Shown: in pieces, positions 8,218 through 17,600 of the stretch
Layout of the letters: each line of letters opens with the position of its first letter
Position numbering within the stretch: the stretch's first letter is position 1
Assembly (NCBI GenBank): GCA_025358395.1
Contig: JANYJT010000076.1
Span: 1-30,346, forward strand
Length of the DNA stretch: 30,346 nt
Direction: 5' to 3'
Origin: Bacteroidia bacterium
Lineage (GTDB): Bacteria > Bacteroidota > Bacteroidia > Bacteroidales > Prolixibacteraceae
Position numbers and translations under genes: made by a program
Notes under the pieces: generated by a model
The model's input: only the letters and a program-made list of their open reading frames with translations
Databases searched by the model: none
Told to the model about the DNA's origin: nothing

Positions 8218-9378
8218 TTACTTCTTAATCGTTTTGGGTACCACACGGAAATTGTCGAACGACATGTCACAATCAAGCGTGCCAGGTCCTTGCATGAGTA
8301 TCCTTGTCCAATAACCTGTCGGATTTACGGCAAGTTTAGAGCCGGTACTTTCATAACTGGCAGTAACTTCCTCGAATGGAATGACAACAGTTTGCCATTC
8401 GCCTTTGGTGTCAAAAGGAGGCAACCATTTGTATGCACCATTATTTTCAGAATTCAGACCCGCATTAATTACAATAATACTATTGTTGTATGGTTTGATT
8501 GTATTGACTTCGAACTTTAAATTGTACAAAGCAGGTTTGAGAATGGCCTCATCAGGAATATTTTTACTGATATCTCCCATTGCAGATGCAGGACCACCTG
8601 CCAATTCATTCCAGCTCCAGCTCGAAATTACTTTCTTAACCCGAATATAATTACCATTGATGGAAGGTACATCTGCTGTTCCCGGACTATTTACAATAAA
8701 AGACGCATTCCACCATCCGGTAAAGGGATCGCTGCTGATGAAAATATTCCTGTTGTCCCTGAACCAGAAGTTTGATTTGGTTGTGCCAAAATTTGTTGTC
8801 ACAGTTATCTGGCCGGGAAGTGCCCCATTGGGGATTTTTACCTTAATGATCTTAGGTTCAACAGAAACAATTTCTCCATTTACACCTCCGGTGAATGAGA
8901 CTGTAAGTGGCTTATAGAAGAAATCTCCATTTATTGTAGCCACTCCGCCTGCAGGAACATACTCACTTATCATGTTGCTGATGATCGGTTCACTAATCAG
9001 GACTTTGAAAGCGTACTTCAAGGTATCACCATTGGCAAAAACAATTTTCAGTTTGTTATCAATGACTTGAGGTATAATACTTGGAACACTTACCAGGATT
9101 GTGGTATTGGTAATATATGTAGGTGTCAGAGAGGCTCTCTGGTCGTTAAACCACACCTGTTGGGCGTTCTGTAAATTAACCCCTATGATGGCAATCAGGT
9201 TACTTTGAAATGCTCCTGCCAACAAAGAATCAGACTTTAAAGGTTCGGTAACCCGGATATAACTGATACTTGGAACCCCATTGTTAGGGCCTGAATCCTC
9301 TTTTTTACATGAAGCAAAACTTCCCAGTAATAAGATGGTTAGGAAAAGCAGGGGAATGTATTTTTCTATTTTTTTCAT
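8218..9378 (-). CDS. Surface glycan-binding lipoprotein (IPT/TIG repeats, SGBP-B type)
   Basis: 386 residues with lipoprotein signal MKKIEKYIPLLFLTILLLGS..FASC (Cys24) followed by KKED, an acidic +2 to +5 pattern compatible with surface export. Residues 37-205 form about two IPT/TIG-like beta domains (LIAIIGVNLQNAQQVWFND; GGVATINGDFF..LTVSF). The C-terminal 180 residues begin FISSDPFTGWWNASFIVNSP and end MQGPGTLDCDMSFDNFRVVP. They look like the C-terminal binding domain of the SGBP-B proteins known from xyloglucan and related PULs, with exposed-aromatic candidates in GWW, SSWSWNEL and YKWLPPF. It lies 29 nt after the susD-like gene and 27 nt before the second binding protein, all on one strand, so it is almost certainly co-transcribed. 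It probably holds polysaccharide chains near SusC/D. Specificity is not readable. Confidence 0.82.
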   Translation of the reverse strand: MKKIEKYIPLLFLTILLLGSFASCKKEDSGPNNGVPSISYIRVTEPLKSDSLLAGAFQSNLIAIIGVNLQNAQQVWFNDQRASLTPTYITNTTILVSVPSIIPQVIDNKLKIVFANGDTLKYAFKVLISEPIISNMISEYVPAGGVATINGDFFYKPLTVSFTGGVNGEIVSVEPKIIKVKIPNGALPGQITVTTNFGTTKSNFWFRDNRNIFISSDPFTGWWNASFIVNSPGTADVPSINGNYIRVKKVISSWSWNELAGGPASAMGDISKNIPDEAILKPALYNLKFEVNTIKPYNNSIIVINAGLNSENNGAYKWLPPFDTKGEWQTVVIPFEEVTASYESTGSKLAVNPTGYWTRILMQGPGTLDCDMSFDNFRVVPKTIKK

Positions 9379-9407
9379 GAGATTTTGTTTTAATGTTTGC
9401 TTTGGAA

Positions 9408-11087
9408 TTACTTTTTAAAATAGTCTACCGCAGGTTTTCTCAAGTTAGGCGCCTGGCTCATTTCAGCAGCTGGTATAGGTAACAAGAAATTACCATCATA
9501 AGCATTTATCTTTCTATCTATGGTATTCCATTTGGTTTTAAGGATGGTCCATTGCGTCGGATTCGGAAATACATCAGGCTTAACCGCGAACAATCCTCTA
9601 TCCTGACTATTCAAAATGGCGTATGCCTTTGCCGGATTATAATAATGCAAACTAACCAGATCGTACCATCCCATTCCTTCCATGGCAAACTCTAAAATCC
9701 TTTCCTTAAAAATCATGTCTTGCGTCAGAGGAACTATTACCGCTGCCAATCCAGCTCTGTTGTGCACAAGATTGAAATATCCCAGCGCTGTAGCATCCGT
9801 GGTAGAAGCATTGTTCCCCAACGTAGCATCCGCGTAAATAAGGTACATTTCTGCCAACCGAAGCATATAGGTATCTTGACTATATCTTTGGGATGAAGCC
9901 TGGCCTCCCATGTCTTTTGCTTTGCCGCAAACATACTTTTTAATAGATGAAAAACTAACGTCACCGGTACTATTTGGGAAAATTAATTTTTGATCTACCC
10001 CATTTAGCGTTTGGGTTATTTCCGGATAGTATGCACCTGGCAACATATAGGTTGCTTTAAGTCTTTGGTCCAAAGTCCTGCCTTTCAACATGGTATCACC
10101 AGAAGCAATAAAACCTTCGTATTGACTTAACATCCAGAATGTTGCGCTCTTGTCACCACCCCAGCCATCTCCTTCCGAAATATCGGCACTATAGGCAAGA
10201 TAGGCTTGAGAAGAATTTTGTGTGCCCCACACATCCGGTAGAAAAATCCATTGCAATTCGAACAAGGATTCAGAATTGTTATCGTACGGAAAGAGAAAGA
10301 GCTTCGCGTAATCATTCAATAAGGCAGCGCCGCTTAGTTTGATTACCCTGTCTGAATAATATTTTGCACTATCCAGAAAGCTTTGATTTCGGATACCTCC
10401 TACCGCTTCAACACCAGCCCTGGTCAGGTAAAATCTGGCCAACATACCTTCGGCCGACCATTTCGTGATTCTGCCTGCAGCGATGGGTGTTTCGGGCAAA
10501 TCATTCGCGGCAGCACGCATCTCATTGGTGATAAATTTCCAAACGCTTTTTACGGTATTCCTTTGGATCGTTGTGTCCGATAGCAGCGTCAAATTGTTTT
10601 CAATAATTGGCACTTCCCCCCAGTTCATAACCAGAAATCGGTAGGCAACTGCTCTCATAAACCGGGCTTCTGCGATGGCATAATTTTTTACTTTGTCTGA
10701 TACTCCGTTGCCGGCATAAGTTTTAATATTATGAATGGCCAGATTGGATTGCCCTACAACAATAAAGAAAGCCCGCCAGGAAGCAGAATTTTCACCGTTT
10801 TCGGCGGTTGTGTTGAATAAAACATTGCCTCTGTCGTTGTAAGCTGAGAAGGTAGTTCCAGACCTGAAATCGCCCAAATTATAGGAAGCTTTGTCATTGT
10901 AATCGAACCAAACCTTGTTGTACAATAACGACGTGGAAGCCAATACTTCATTGTCAGTTTTATAAAAACCTCCATCAACAATTGAATCTTTGGGTGGTCG
11001 ACTTAAAAAGTCTTTGGTACAACCGAAAAGGGACAGGATTGGAAGAAATAGTGCAATCCGTATTATTATATTTTTTAGATTTTTCAT
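9408..11087 (-). CDS. SusD/RagB-family glycan-binding lipoprotein
   Basis: 559 residues with lipoprotein signal MKNLKNIIIRIALFLPILSL..GC (Cys23) followed by TKDFLSRPPKDSIVDGGFYK, the standard SusD start. Family hallmarks follow in order: ARFMRAVAYRFLVMNWGEVP (near residues 141-160, the conserved helix and NWGEVP loop), KWSAEGMLARFYLTRA, YMLRLAEMYLIYADAT and FKERILEFAMEGMGWYDLVS, with the C-terminal NFLLPIPAAEMSQAPNLRK. SusD proteins form a lid over SusC and bind the transported glycan at the outer face of the outer membrane. The gene starts 12 nt after the stop of the susC-like gene, a tight pair. Length is usual. It is one of three SusD homologues in the window and the only one in this PUL. 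Confidence 0.95.
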   Translation of the reverse strand: MKNLKNIIIRIALFLPILSLFGCTKDFLSRPPKDSIVDGGFYKTDNEVLASTSLLYNKVWFDYNDKASYNLGDFRSGTTFSAYNDRGNVLFNTTAENGENSASWRAFFIVVGQSNLAIHNIKTYAGNGVSDKVKNYAIAEARFMRAVAYRFLVMNWGEVPIIENNLTLLSDTTIQRNTVKSVWKFITNEMRAAANDLPETPIAAGRITKWSAEGMLARFYLTRAGVEAVGGIRNQSFLDSAKYYSDRVIKLSGAALLNDYAKLFLFPYDNNSESLFELQWIFLPDVWGTQNSSQAYLAYSADISEGDGWGGDKSATFWMLSQYEGFIASGDTMLKGRTLDQRLKATYMLPGAYYPEITQTLNGVDQKLIFPNSTGDVSFSSIKKYVCGKAKDMGGQASSQRYSQDTYMLRLAEMYLIYADATLGNNASTTDATALGYFNLVHNRAGLAAVIVPLTQDMIFKERILEFAMEGMGWYDLVSLHYYNPAKAYAILNSQDRGLFAVKPDVFPNPTQWTILKTKWNTIDRKINAYDGNFLLPIPAAEMSQAPNLRKPAVDYFKK

Positions 11088-11099
11088 GTTCCAAATATT

Positions 11100-14000
11100 T
11101 TAGAAGTTCAACACTAAATTAAATGAATAAACAGGCGTCAGAGGGTATCTTCCGTAATCAAGACCCTGGGCCTGATTGCCTGAACTGGCATCTCTGCCGA
11201 CATAAGCTCCAACCTCCGGGTCAAAGCCTGTATAATGGGTTAGAGTAGCCACATTCTGAGCACTTAGGATAATTTTAGCATCGTTCACAATTTTTTGTTT
11301 GGAAAGGATTTTGGCGGGCAAATTGTAAGCCAAGGACACATTTTTGAGCCTGAGAAATGAACCGTCTTCCACCCATTTTGAGGTGAATCTCGACTGATTT
11401 CCATTGGGACCGTAAGAAAGTCTTGGAACATCAGTCCAGGGATTTGATAATCCAACGGAGCCATCTGCCAGCGTAGTTGGCTTTGCATAATCCATAACAT
11501 GAAGCAGCATATTTCGACTCAGGTTGATGTTGTTTGGGTTGGTATTTGCACTTGCCAAGTAGTTGTAAATGTCATTCCCATAAGTGAAGGTGAGCAGTAC
11601 GCTTAATTCAAATCCTTTGTAGGTGAAAGTATTGGTGAACCCACCGTAAAGTTTTGGCCAAGGATTACCAATAAATGTTTGATCATTGATATCAATCTTT
11701 CCATCAGGAACTCCATCGGGACCACTTATGTCCTTGTATTTAACATCGCCTACCCAGATATTATCCACATTGGTCGGCAATCTCTTTCCCGTGTTGTCAA
11801 CAGGAACCGGACTGTTGTTTATTTCATCAACTGATTTAAACAAGCCTTCTTCCACGTATCCCAGGAATAACCAGGGAGCTTGTCCAACAACAGAACGTTG
11901 GGTCCAGCTATTCATCCACCAGGAGGTCCTATCTACTATTGCAGCATCCGAATAGAATTTTGTAATTTTTGTTTTAACACCTGAAATGTTAAAATTGGAA
12001 TCCCATTTGAAATTTTTCTTGTTAATATTAATTGTAGTTAAGGTAAATCCCCAACCATTGTTTTGCAAGGCGCCAATGTTTACGGTTGGTGATGCGACTG
12101 CACCCGTGCCGTTTGTTCCCATGTAATAGGGTAGGGGGTTGGACATCAGAAGATTACTGGTGTTCTTTTTGTAGTAGTCGAAATCCACCTGAATTCTGTT
12201 TTTAAACATTCCAAGGTTCAACCCCACATCAACTGTTCTTGTTTCCTCCCACTTCAATGCAGGATTGCTATATTGTGAAGGTAAGAATCCTGTTCCCCAC
12301 TGTGAAGCTCCGGTACCCATTGGAGAATAAATTCCGCCCCCCCCTTGATTTCCTGTTACTCCGGTTTCGAAACGGAGTTTTAACTCATTTACCGAAGGAA
12401 GTTTGAAAAATGATTCTTTTGAAATCCGCCAGGCAGCCGAAAATGCGGGGAAAAGTCCCCATTGGTTATCAGGACCGAAATTGGAAGAACCATCATTTCT
12501 TAATGACCCTGCAATGATGTAACGGTCACGGTAACTGTAATTTAAAGTTCCCAAATAGGATTCCATCGCCCATTCACCCTGGCCTCCGGAGTTGGATGCG
12601 GTCGTTGGGTCACCGGCATTCAGGTCTAAAATATCACTGGTAAGAAATCCTGTTCTTCCTGAACTGGTATTTTTCCACCTTGATTCCTGTGATTCGTGGA
12701 TCGCTTTCACATTGATGAAGTGGTTGCCAAATGTTTTATTGTATTCAAGCATTTGGTTCAAATTCCAGTATGTATTTAAACCATTCCAGTCGGATAAGGT
12801 AGCTTTGGTGTTTTTTGCCCATCCAATCGAGTAGGTAGGAACATAATATATACCTCCCGAATATCCAACATTGGTGTTGACAGTTGTCTTGAAAGTCAAA
12901 TCTTTTCGAAGTTTAATGTCAACATTCATGCTTCCAACAAACTGTCGTCTGGTGTTATTGTTGGTCACCAATTGTGAGATAGCGATGGGGTTAACTGGTG
13001 CATACAGGTTTGCACCGTTTGTCAGGTCTCCGCCTCCCCATGTTCCATCCAGGTTCTTTACCGGAATTTGCGGAGTCAATTGTAAGGCATTCGATATTAA
13101 ATTCTCCTGACTGCTGGTTAGGTTCTCTTTAGTTTGATTGAAACTTAAACTTGATCCAATGGTTACCCATTCACGTGGTTTATTATCCAGGTTTAACCTA
13201 AAACTAAACCTGTCAAAGCCTGAACCTGCTGCAACTCCATCCTGGGTTAAGTATTCGCCTGACAAATAGTAATTGGTTTTGTCTTTTCCGCCACTCATAC
13301 TTACCTGATGTTTTTTCATCGCGGAATTTCTGAATAATTCACTCTGCCAGTTTGTTCCGGGTCCCAATAAGGATGGATCTAAAAATTCACTTGGCGTAGC
13401 ACCTCCCTGCTGAGCGTGAAACTCCTTAACCATCTGGGCATATTGAGGCAAATTCATGACTTTTAGCTGTGACGGAGGAGTCTGCAAATTGTATTGAAAG
13501 TTGTAAGTAATTTTACTAATACCCTCTTTTCCCCGTTTTGTGGTAATCAATATAACCCCATTGGTTGCCCGTGAACCGAACAATGCTGTAGCAGAAGGTC
13601 CTTGTAACACCTGGAAGTCTTCGATATCAGCCGGATTTAAACCAGCAAGCGGATTGGATGAACTGCGCGCTCCAAATGATACTGACTGACCAGGAATTTG
13701 CACTCCATCGATAACATACAGAGGTTCATTGGTGCCATTGATTGAATTGACACCCCTGATATTTACAGAGATCCCTCCTCCGGGTTGTCCTGAGTTCTGC
13801 GTAATGTAAACACCGGATGTTCTTCCTTGTAGAGCCTGTTCAATCGTTGTATTAACAGTCTTTTCAATTTCTTTTGAGGTAACAGTAGTCTGCGCCGTTG
13901 TCAGATTTGACCGCTTTGTGGTTCCGTAACCGACAACAACAACTTCATCGAGACCCAGAACCAGCGTTTTAAGCTGTACATTTACAAAGGTTTGATTGCC

Positions 14001-14255
14001 AACAAATACTTCTTGTGGTGCAAACCCGATAAAAGAAAAGATGAGTGTGCTTTTATCGTTGGGTACCAAAATGGCAAAACGACCATCTGAATCTGTTACT
14101 GTGCCGGTATTTTTATCTCCTTTAACCAACACATTAACACCGGGTAAAGTCTCTGAATTGCCAATGTCAGTCACTTTGCCGGTGATTTTAATCTGTGCCC
14201 ATGCACCCATAGACAAGAAAATTAATGAGTAAAGAATAATTAGTTTACTTTTCAT
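11100..14255 (-). CDS. SusC/RagA TonB-dependent outer-membrane transporter
   Basis: 1051 residues. Signal peptide MKSKLIILYSLIFLSMGAWA, then a carboxypeptidase-regulatory-like domain (ITGKVTDIGNSETLPGVNVL..GTVTDSDGRFAI, about 23-95). Next comes the SusC-typical TonB box and plug start LDEVVVVGYGTTKRSNLT (about 104-121) and the plug (TIEQALQGRTSGVYI, PLYVIDGVQIPG, LFGSRATNGVILITTKRGK). The rest is a large beta barrel ending in an aromatic residue (VYSFNLVLNF), as outer-membrane barrels require. It imports oligosaccharides with energy from TonB/ExbBD, capped by its SusD partner encoded 12 nt downstream. It is the first gene of a minus-strand operon of six genes and is divergent from the HTCS regulator gene. 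A TAnnTTTG box and direct repeats in the shared upstream region point to HTCS control. Confidence 0.96.
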   Translation of the reverse strand: MKSKLIILYSLIFLSMGAWAQIKITGKVTDIGNSETLPGVNVLVKGDKNTGTVTDSDGRFAILVPNDKSTLIFSFIGFAPQEVFVGNQTFVNVQLKTLVLGLDEVVVVGYGTTKRSNLTTAQTTVTSKEIEKTVNTTIEQALQGRTSGVYITQNSGQPGGGISVNIRGVNSINGTNEPLYVIDGVQIPGQSVSFGARSSSNPLAGLNPADIEDFQVLQGPSATALFGSRATNGVILITTKRGKEGISKITYNFQYNLQTPPSQLKVMNLPQYAQMVKEFHAQQGGATPSEFLDPSLLGPGTNWQSELFRNSAMKKHQVSMSGGKDKTNYYLSGEYLTQDGVAAGSGFDRFSFRLNLDNKPREWVTIGSSLSFNQTKENLTSSQENLISNALQLTPQIPVKNLDGTWGGGDLTNGANLYAPVNPIAISQLVTNNNTRRQFVGSMNVDIKLRKDLTFKTTVNTNVGYSGGIYYVPTYSIGWAKNTKATLSDWNGLNTYWNLNQMLEYNKTFGNHFINVKAIHESQESRWKNTSSGRTGFLTSDILDLNAGDPTTASNSGGQGEWAMESYLGTLNYSYRDRYIIAGSLRNDGSSNFGPDNQWGLFPAFSAAWRISKESFFKLPSVNELKLRFETGVTGNQGGGGIYSPMGTGASQWGTGFLPSQYSNPALKWEETRTVDVGLNLGMFKNRIQVDFDYYKKNTSNLLMSNPLPYYMGTNGTGAVASPTVNIGALQNNGWGFTLTTININKKNFKWDSNFNISGVKTKITKFYSDAAIVDRTSWWMNSWTQRSVVGQAPWLFLGYVEEGLFKSVDEINNSPVPVDNTGKRLPTNVDNIWVGDVKYKDISGPDGVPDGKIDINDQTFIGNPWPKLYGGFTNTFTYKGFELSVLLTFTYGNDIYNYLASANTNPNNINLSRNMLLHVMDYAKPTTLADGSVGLSNPWTDVPRLSYGPNGNQSRFTSKWVEDGSFLRLKNVSLAYNLPAKILSKQKIVNDAKIILSAQNVATLTHYTGFDPEVGAYVGRDASSGNQAQGLDYGRYPLTPVYSFNLVLNF

Positions 14256-14474
14256 AAATTTTAGATAATTTGTTAATACTCTGTCTTTTGAAATTCGATG
14301 GTTTGTCAGTCATGTGGAAATTATTGATTCATAAATTATTGATTAAGAGAAGAAAAATGGAGATGATAATCAAGTAAATAATTCCCTCAATTATCAGATA
14401 AGTATGTTTTTTGTTCTTCATGAAACAAAAATGAGATGGTAGTTTGATTGTCTAAACTTGTTAAAATACGTTAT

Positions 14475-14482
14475 CAAATGTA
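14475..14482 (-). promoter_or_regulatory. Candidate -7 box of the susC operon
   Basis: The minus strand reads TACATTTG, an exact match to the Bacteroidota consensus TAnnTTTG. No TTTG stands at the usual -33 distance; that position is occupied by the G6 end of the first direct repeat (14502-14517). A promoter lacking its upstream element and carrying a repeat there is what an activator-dependent PUL promoter would look like. It would give a susC leader of roughly 210 nt, in which I see no clear hairpin. Confidence 0.45.
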
Positions 14483-14501
14483 CTTTTTCCTTAAGAATAC
14501 A

Positions 14502-14517
14502 GGGGGGTATTTTGTTC
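14502..14517 (+). repeat. Direct repeat copy 1, candidate HTCS operator
   Basis: GGGGGGTATTTTGTTC, 15 of 16 bases identical to the copy at 14544. G6 runs stand out in this AT-rich spacer. It sits 19 bp upstream of the candidate susC -7 box (as read on the minus strand). The extension TTGTTCACGAA (14512-14522) recurs with one change at 14576-14586. The TATTTTG core also resembles a shortened -7 box on the plus strand. Confidence 0.55.
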
Positions 14518-14543
14518 ACGAAACTATCTCGTTTGTTGTTATT

Positions 14544-14559
14544 GGGGGGTAATTTGTTC
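14544..14559 (+). repeat. Direct repeat copy 2, candidate HTCS operator
   Basis: GGGGGGTAATTTGTTC differs from copy 1 by one base and starts exactly 42 bp later, four turns of B-DNA, so both copies face the same side of the helix. A further TTGTTC begins at 14576, 22 bp after the TTGTTC of this copy. The rest of the 14256-14643 spacer shows no other clear repeats, and I see no RNA gene in it. Confidence 0.55.
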
Positions 14560-14643
14560 GAGCAATGGAAGTCAATTGTTCACAAATTGATTTTTCAGCC
14601 TAAATCACTTTCAATTTTGTATCTTTATAACGAGAGAAGGTTT

Positions 14644-17600
14644 ATGAAAAATATAGTTGTCATTTTATTGCTTGGTTTACTTTTTTCCCATAGTCAATTA
14701 ACGGGACAAGAAAATCGTTTCGTATTTTCCCATATCAATGTCAACGATGGTCTATCCCAAAATCAAATCAATTGCATTTACCGCGACATGAATGGGTTTA
14801 TCTGGTTCGGTACAAATGCCGGACTTAATCGATTCGACGGTTCTAATATTGAATTGTTCACAAATGAAAAATCTGTCAATGGTTCAATTAGGGATAACAC
14901 TATTAATGCCATCGCAGAGGATAAGAAGGGTAATCTTTGGATTGGTACCGGTAAAGGTGTAAGTGTTCTTAATATACAGACTTATCAATTTAAGGATTTC
15001 GAATACAGCTCACTTTCACCTTTTAGTTGTGGGGATATTTATTATGTTAATGCGCTCTCTTCTGACAGTGAAGGAAATATCTGGATTGGTACCAACAATG
15101 GCATTTTTTACAATGACATCCAAAGTGATTTAATCCAGCGGATTCTGATTGACGAAACCAATTGTAATTCTCCAATAAATTCAATCACTTCCATCGTCAA
15201 TGACCAGCTTGGGAACATTTGGCTGAGTACAAAGAATGGATACATTATTAAATACAACATTCGAAATAAGACCAAAGAAAAAATCAGGATACCTGATGAG
15301 TCCAATAGCCTAAGCAATAGTTTAACCAGATTATTTGTTGATCGGGACAATGACCTTTGGGTCGGGAACCTTTACAGTTTACATCTTTTTGAAACCAAAA
15401 CAAATGATTGGAACAAAAAATTTAGGAAAAAATTTGATGGATTTGAGGGACTGAAAAGAGTCTGTGCTGTTTCGCAAAACAAGGATGGGTTAATATGGGC
15501 GGCTACTGATGGAGGTGGTGCATTCATTATCGATAAGAGGGGGCAATCCATCACAAACATTAAACACCAGGCTTTTGATGACCAGAAGCTATCTTCAAAT
15601 GGTCTCAATTGTGTTTATTGTGACCTGAATGGAATCGTTTGGATTGGTACCACTAAAAAGGGTATCAATTATTACAAGAAAGACATCAATAAATTTAGGA
15701 TTTATAAGAATTTATCGGGTGATGACAATAGCTTGAGCCACAATGATGTGAATGCAATGGTAGAAGATCAAAAAGGCAATATCTGGATTGGTACGGATGG
15801 CGGAGGTCTAAATTACCTGGATCGGAACAACCAGAAATTTACCCGGATACTTCAAAACAGTTCTTCAAAAAATTCGTTAAGCAGTAACATTATTGTCTCC
15901 CTTTATTTGGATCACCTCAATAAATTATGGATTGGAACCTATTTTGGAGGTCTCAATGAATTGGATCCCGAGCGTGGTACATTCAAGGTTTTTAAACACC
16001 TAGCGGTGGATTCTACGACCATATCAGACGACAGGATCTACGGCATTTGTGAAGATGAAAAAAATAATATTTGGGCTGGAACGTGGGGGAATGGTGCGAA
16101 TCTTCTGAATCAAAAATCAAATAGTTTTGTTCGCTTAAATTCCAAGAACAGTGGCTTGTGTTTTGACATGATTACCTCAATTTACCTCGACAAGTACAAA
16201 ATTTTATGGTTTACAACAGAGTATGGATTGTCATCATATGATCGAAAAACGAATGCCTTTAAATCCTTTCAATCGCAGACGAATGACATAAATTCTATCA
16301 GTGATAACAATGTATACAATTGTTTTGAAGACAGTCGGGGTTTTTTCTGGATTTGTACAAAAAATGGGCTAAATCTTCTGAACAGAACCAATAATACGTT
16401 CCGACATTTTACCACCGATCAGGGATTGCCATCTAACAGTATTCATAGTATTGTTGAAGACAAAAACAGAAATTTGTGGATTAGTTCCAGAAATGGAATT
16501 TCAAAAATGGAGATTGATAATATCAAAGATTCAAACAATTTTGATTTCAAATTCACAAATTATGGAATTACCGACGGACTGCAAGGCAAAGAGTTTAACA
16601 GATCTTCTGCGCTGTGTACAACAGATGGAGAGATTTTCTTTGGCGGTCCGGATGGTCTGAATGCATTTTTTCCGGATGAAATCAAAGAAGATACCCTTGT
16701 TGCTAAAATGATCTTCAGGGATTTTAGAATTTTTAACAAAAGCATTCTTTATGGTCAGAAATACAATGATCGCATTCTTCTTAAAAAGCCCATTTTTAAT
16801 ACGGATAAAATTGAATTGAAGTACAGGGAAAACTCCTTCACCATTGAATTCGCCGCACTTAACTATTTCTTTCCTTCAAAAAATATCTATTCGTATAAAC
16901 TTGATGGATTTGACGATCAGTGGATAATTACTGATGGTAAAAACAATTCAGCGACTTATACCAATTTAAATAATGGCACCTATACTTTTAGAGTAAAGGA
17001 GTTGAAAGGAGACACCGGGAGAGATGAGATCTCTATGGTAGTAGTTGTACTTCCACCTTTCTGGAAAAGTTGGATCGCCTATATCATATATGCTATTCTG
17101 ATCTCTTTGGTATTTATTCTATTGAGACAACTCATTTTGAATCGGGAAAGAATTAATATTCGTATTGAACAAGAACGAATTGAAGCACAGCATATTCACG
17201 AAATTGATTCTTTAAAGATTAAGTTCTTCACCAACATCTCTCATGAATTTCGAACACCATTAACCTTGATTATGGCGCCCCTCGAAAAGCTGTTAAACGA
17301 CCTTCGGGGAACCGGGGAGGAAAAACATCTCAGACTTATTGCACAAAATGCCAAGCGATTATTACTTATGGTTAATCAACTGCTTGATTTTAGAAAAATG
17401 GAGGTTCAGGGATTCAATTTCAATCCCTCTTTTGGTGACATTGTTGATTTTCTTCGAGAGGTTGTTTCTTCTTTTAATAACCTGAGTGAACAAAAGCATA
17501 TAAAACTGGTTTTCACCACAAAAATCAAGGAATTAAATACCTATTTTGACAAAGACAAACTGGAAAAGATCATCTTTAACCTGCTTTCCAATTCCTTTAA

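Noticed and set aside
11686..11955. Open frame on the plus strand inside the susC-like gene.
   Set aside because: Lies wholly antisense to strongly conserved SusC coding sequence, with no signal peptide or family motif. The same holds for the other antisense and out-of-frame openings across the window.
14256..14474. Riboswitch or small RNA in the long susC leader.
   Set aside because: The stretch is AT-rich; I found no stable stem with a conserved core and no terminator-like hairpin.
14458..14643. A 62-codon N-terminal extension of the HTCS protein, open from a TTG at 14458.
   Set aside because: It would put the direct repeats inside coding sequence and bury the signal peptide; the ATG at 14644 has a signal peptide right at the start and a purine-rich stretch before it.
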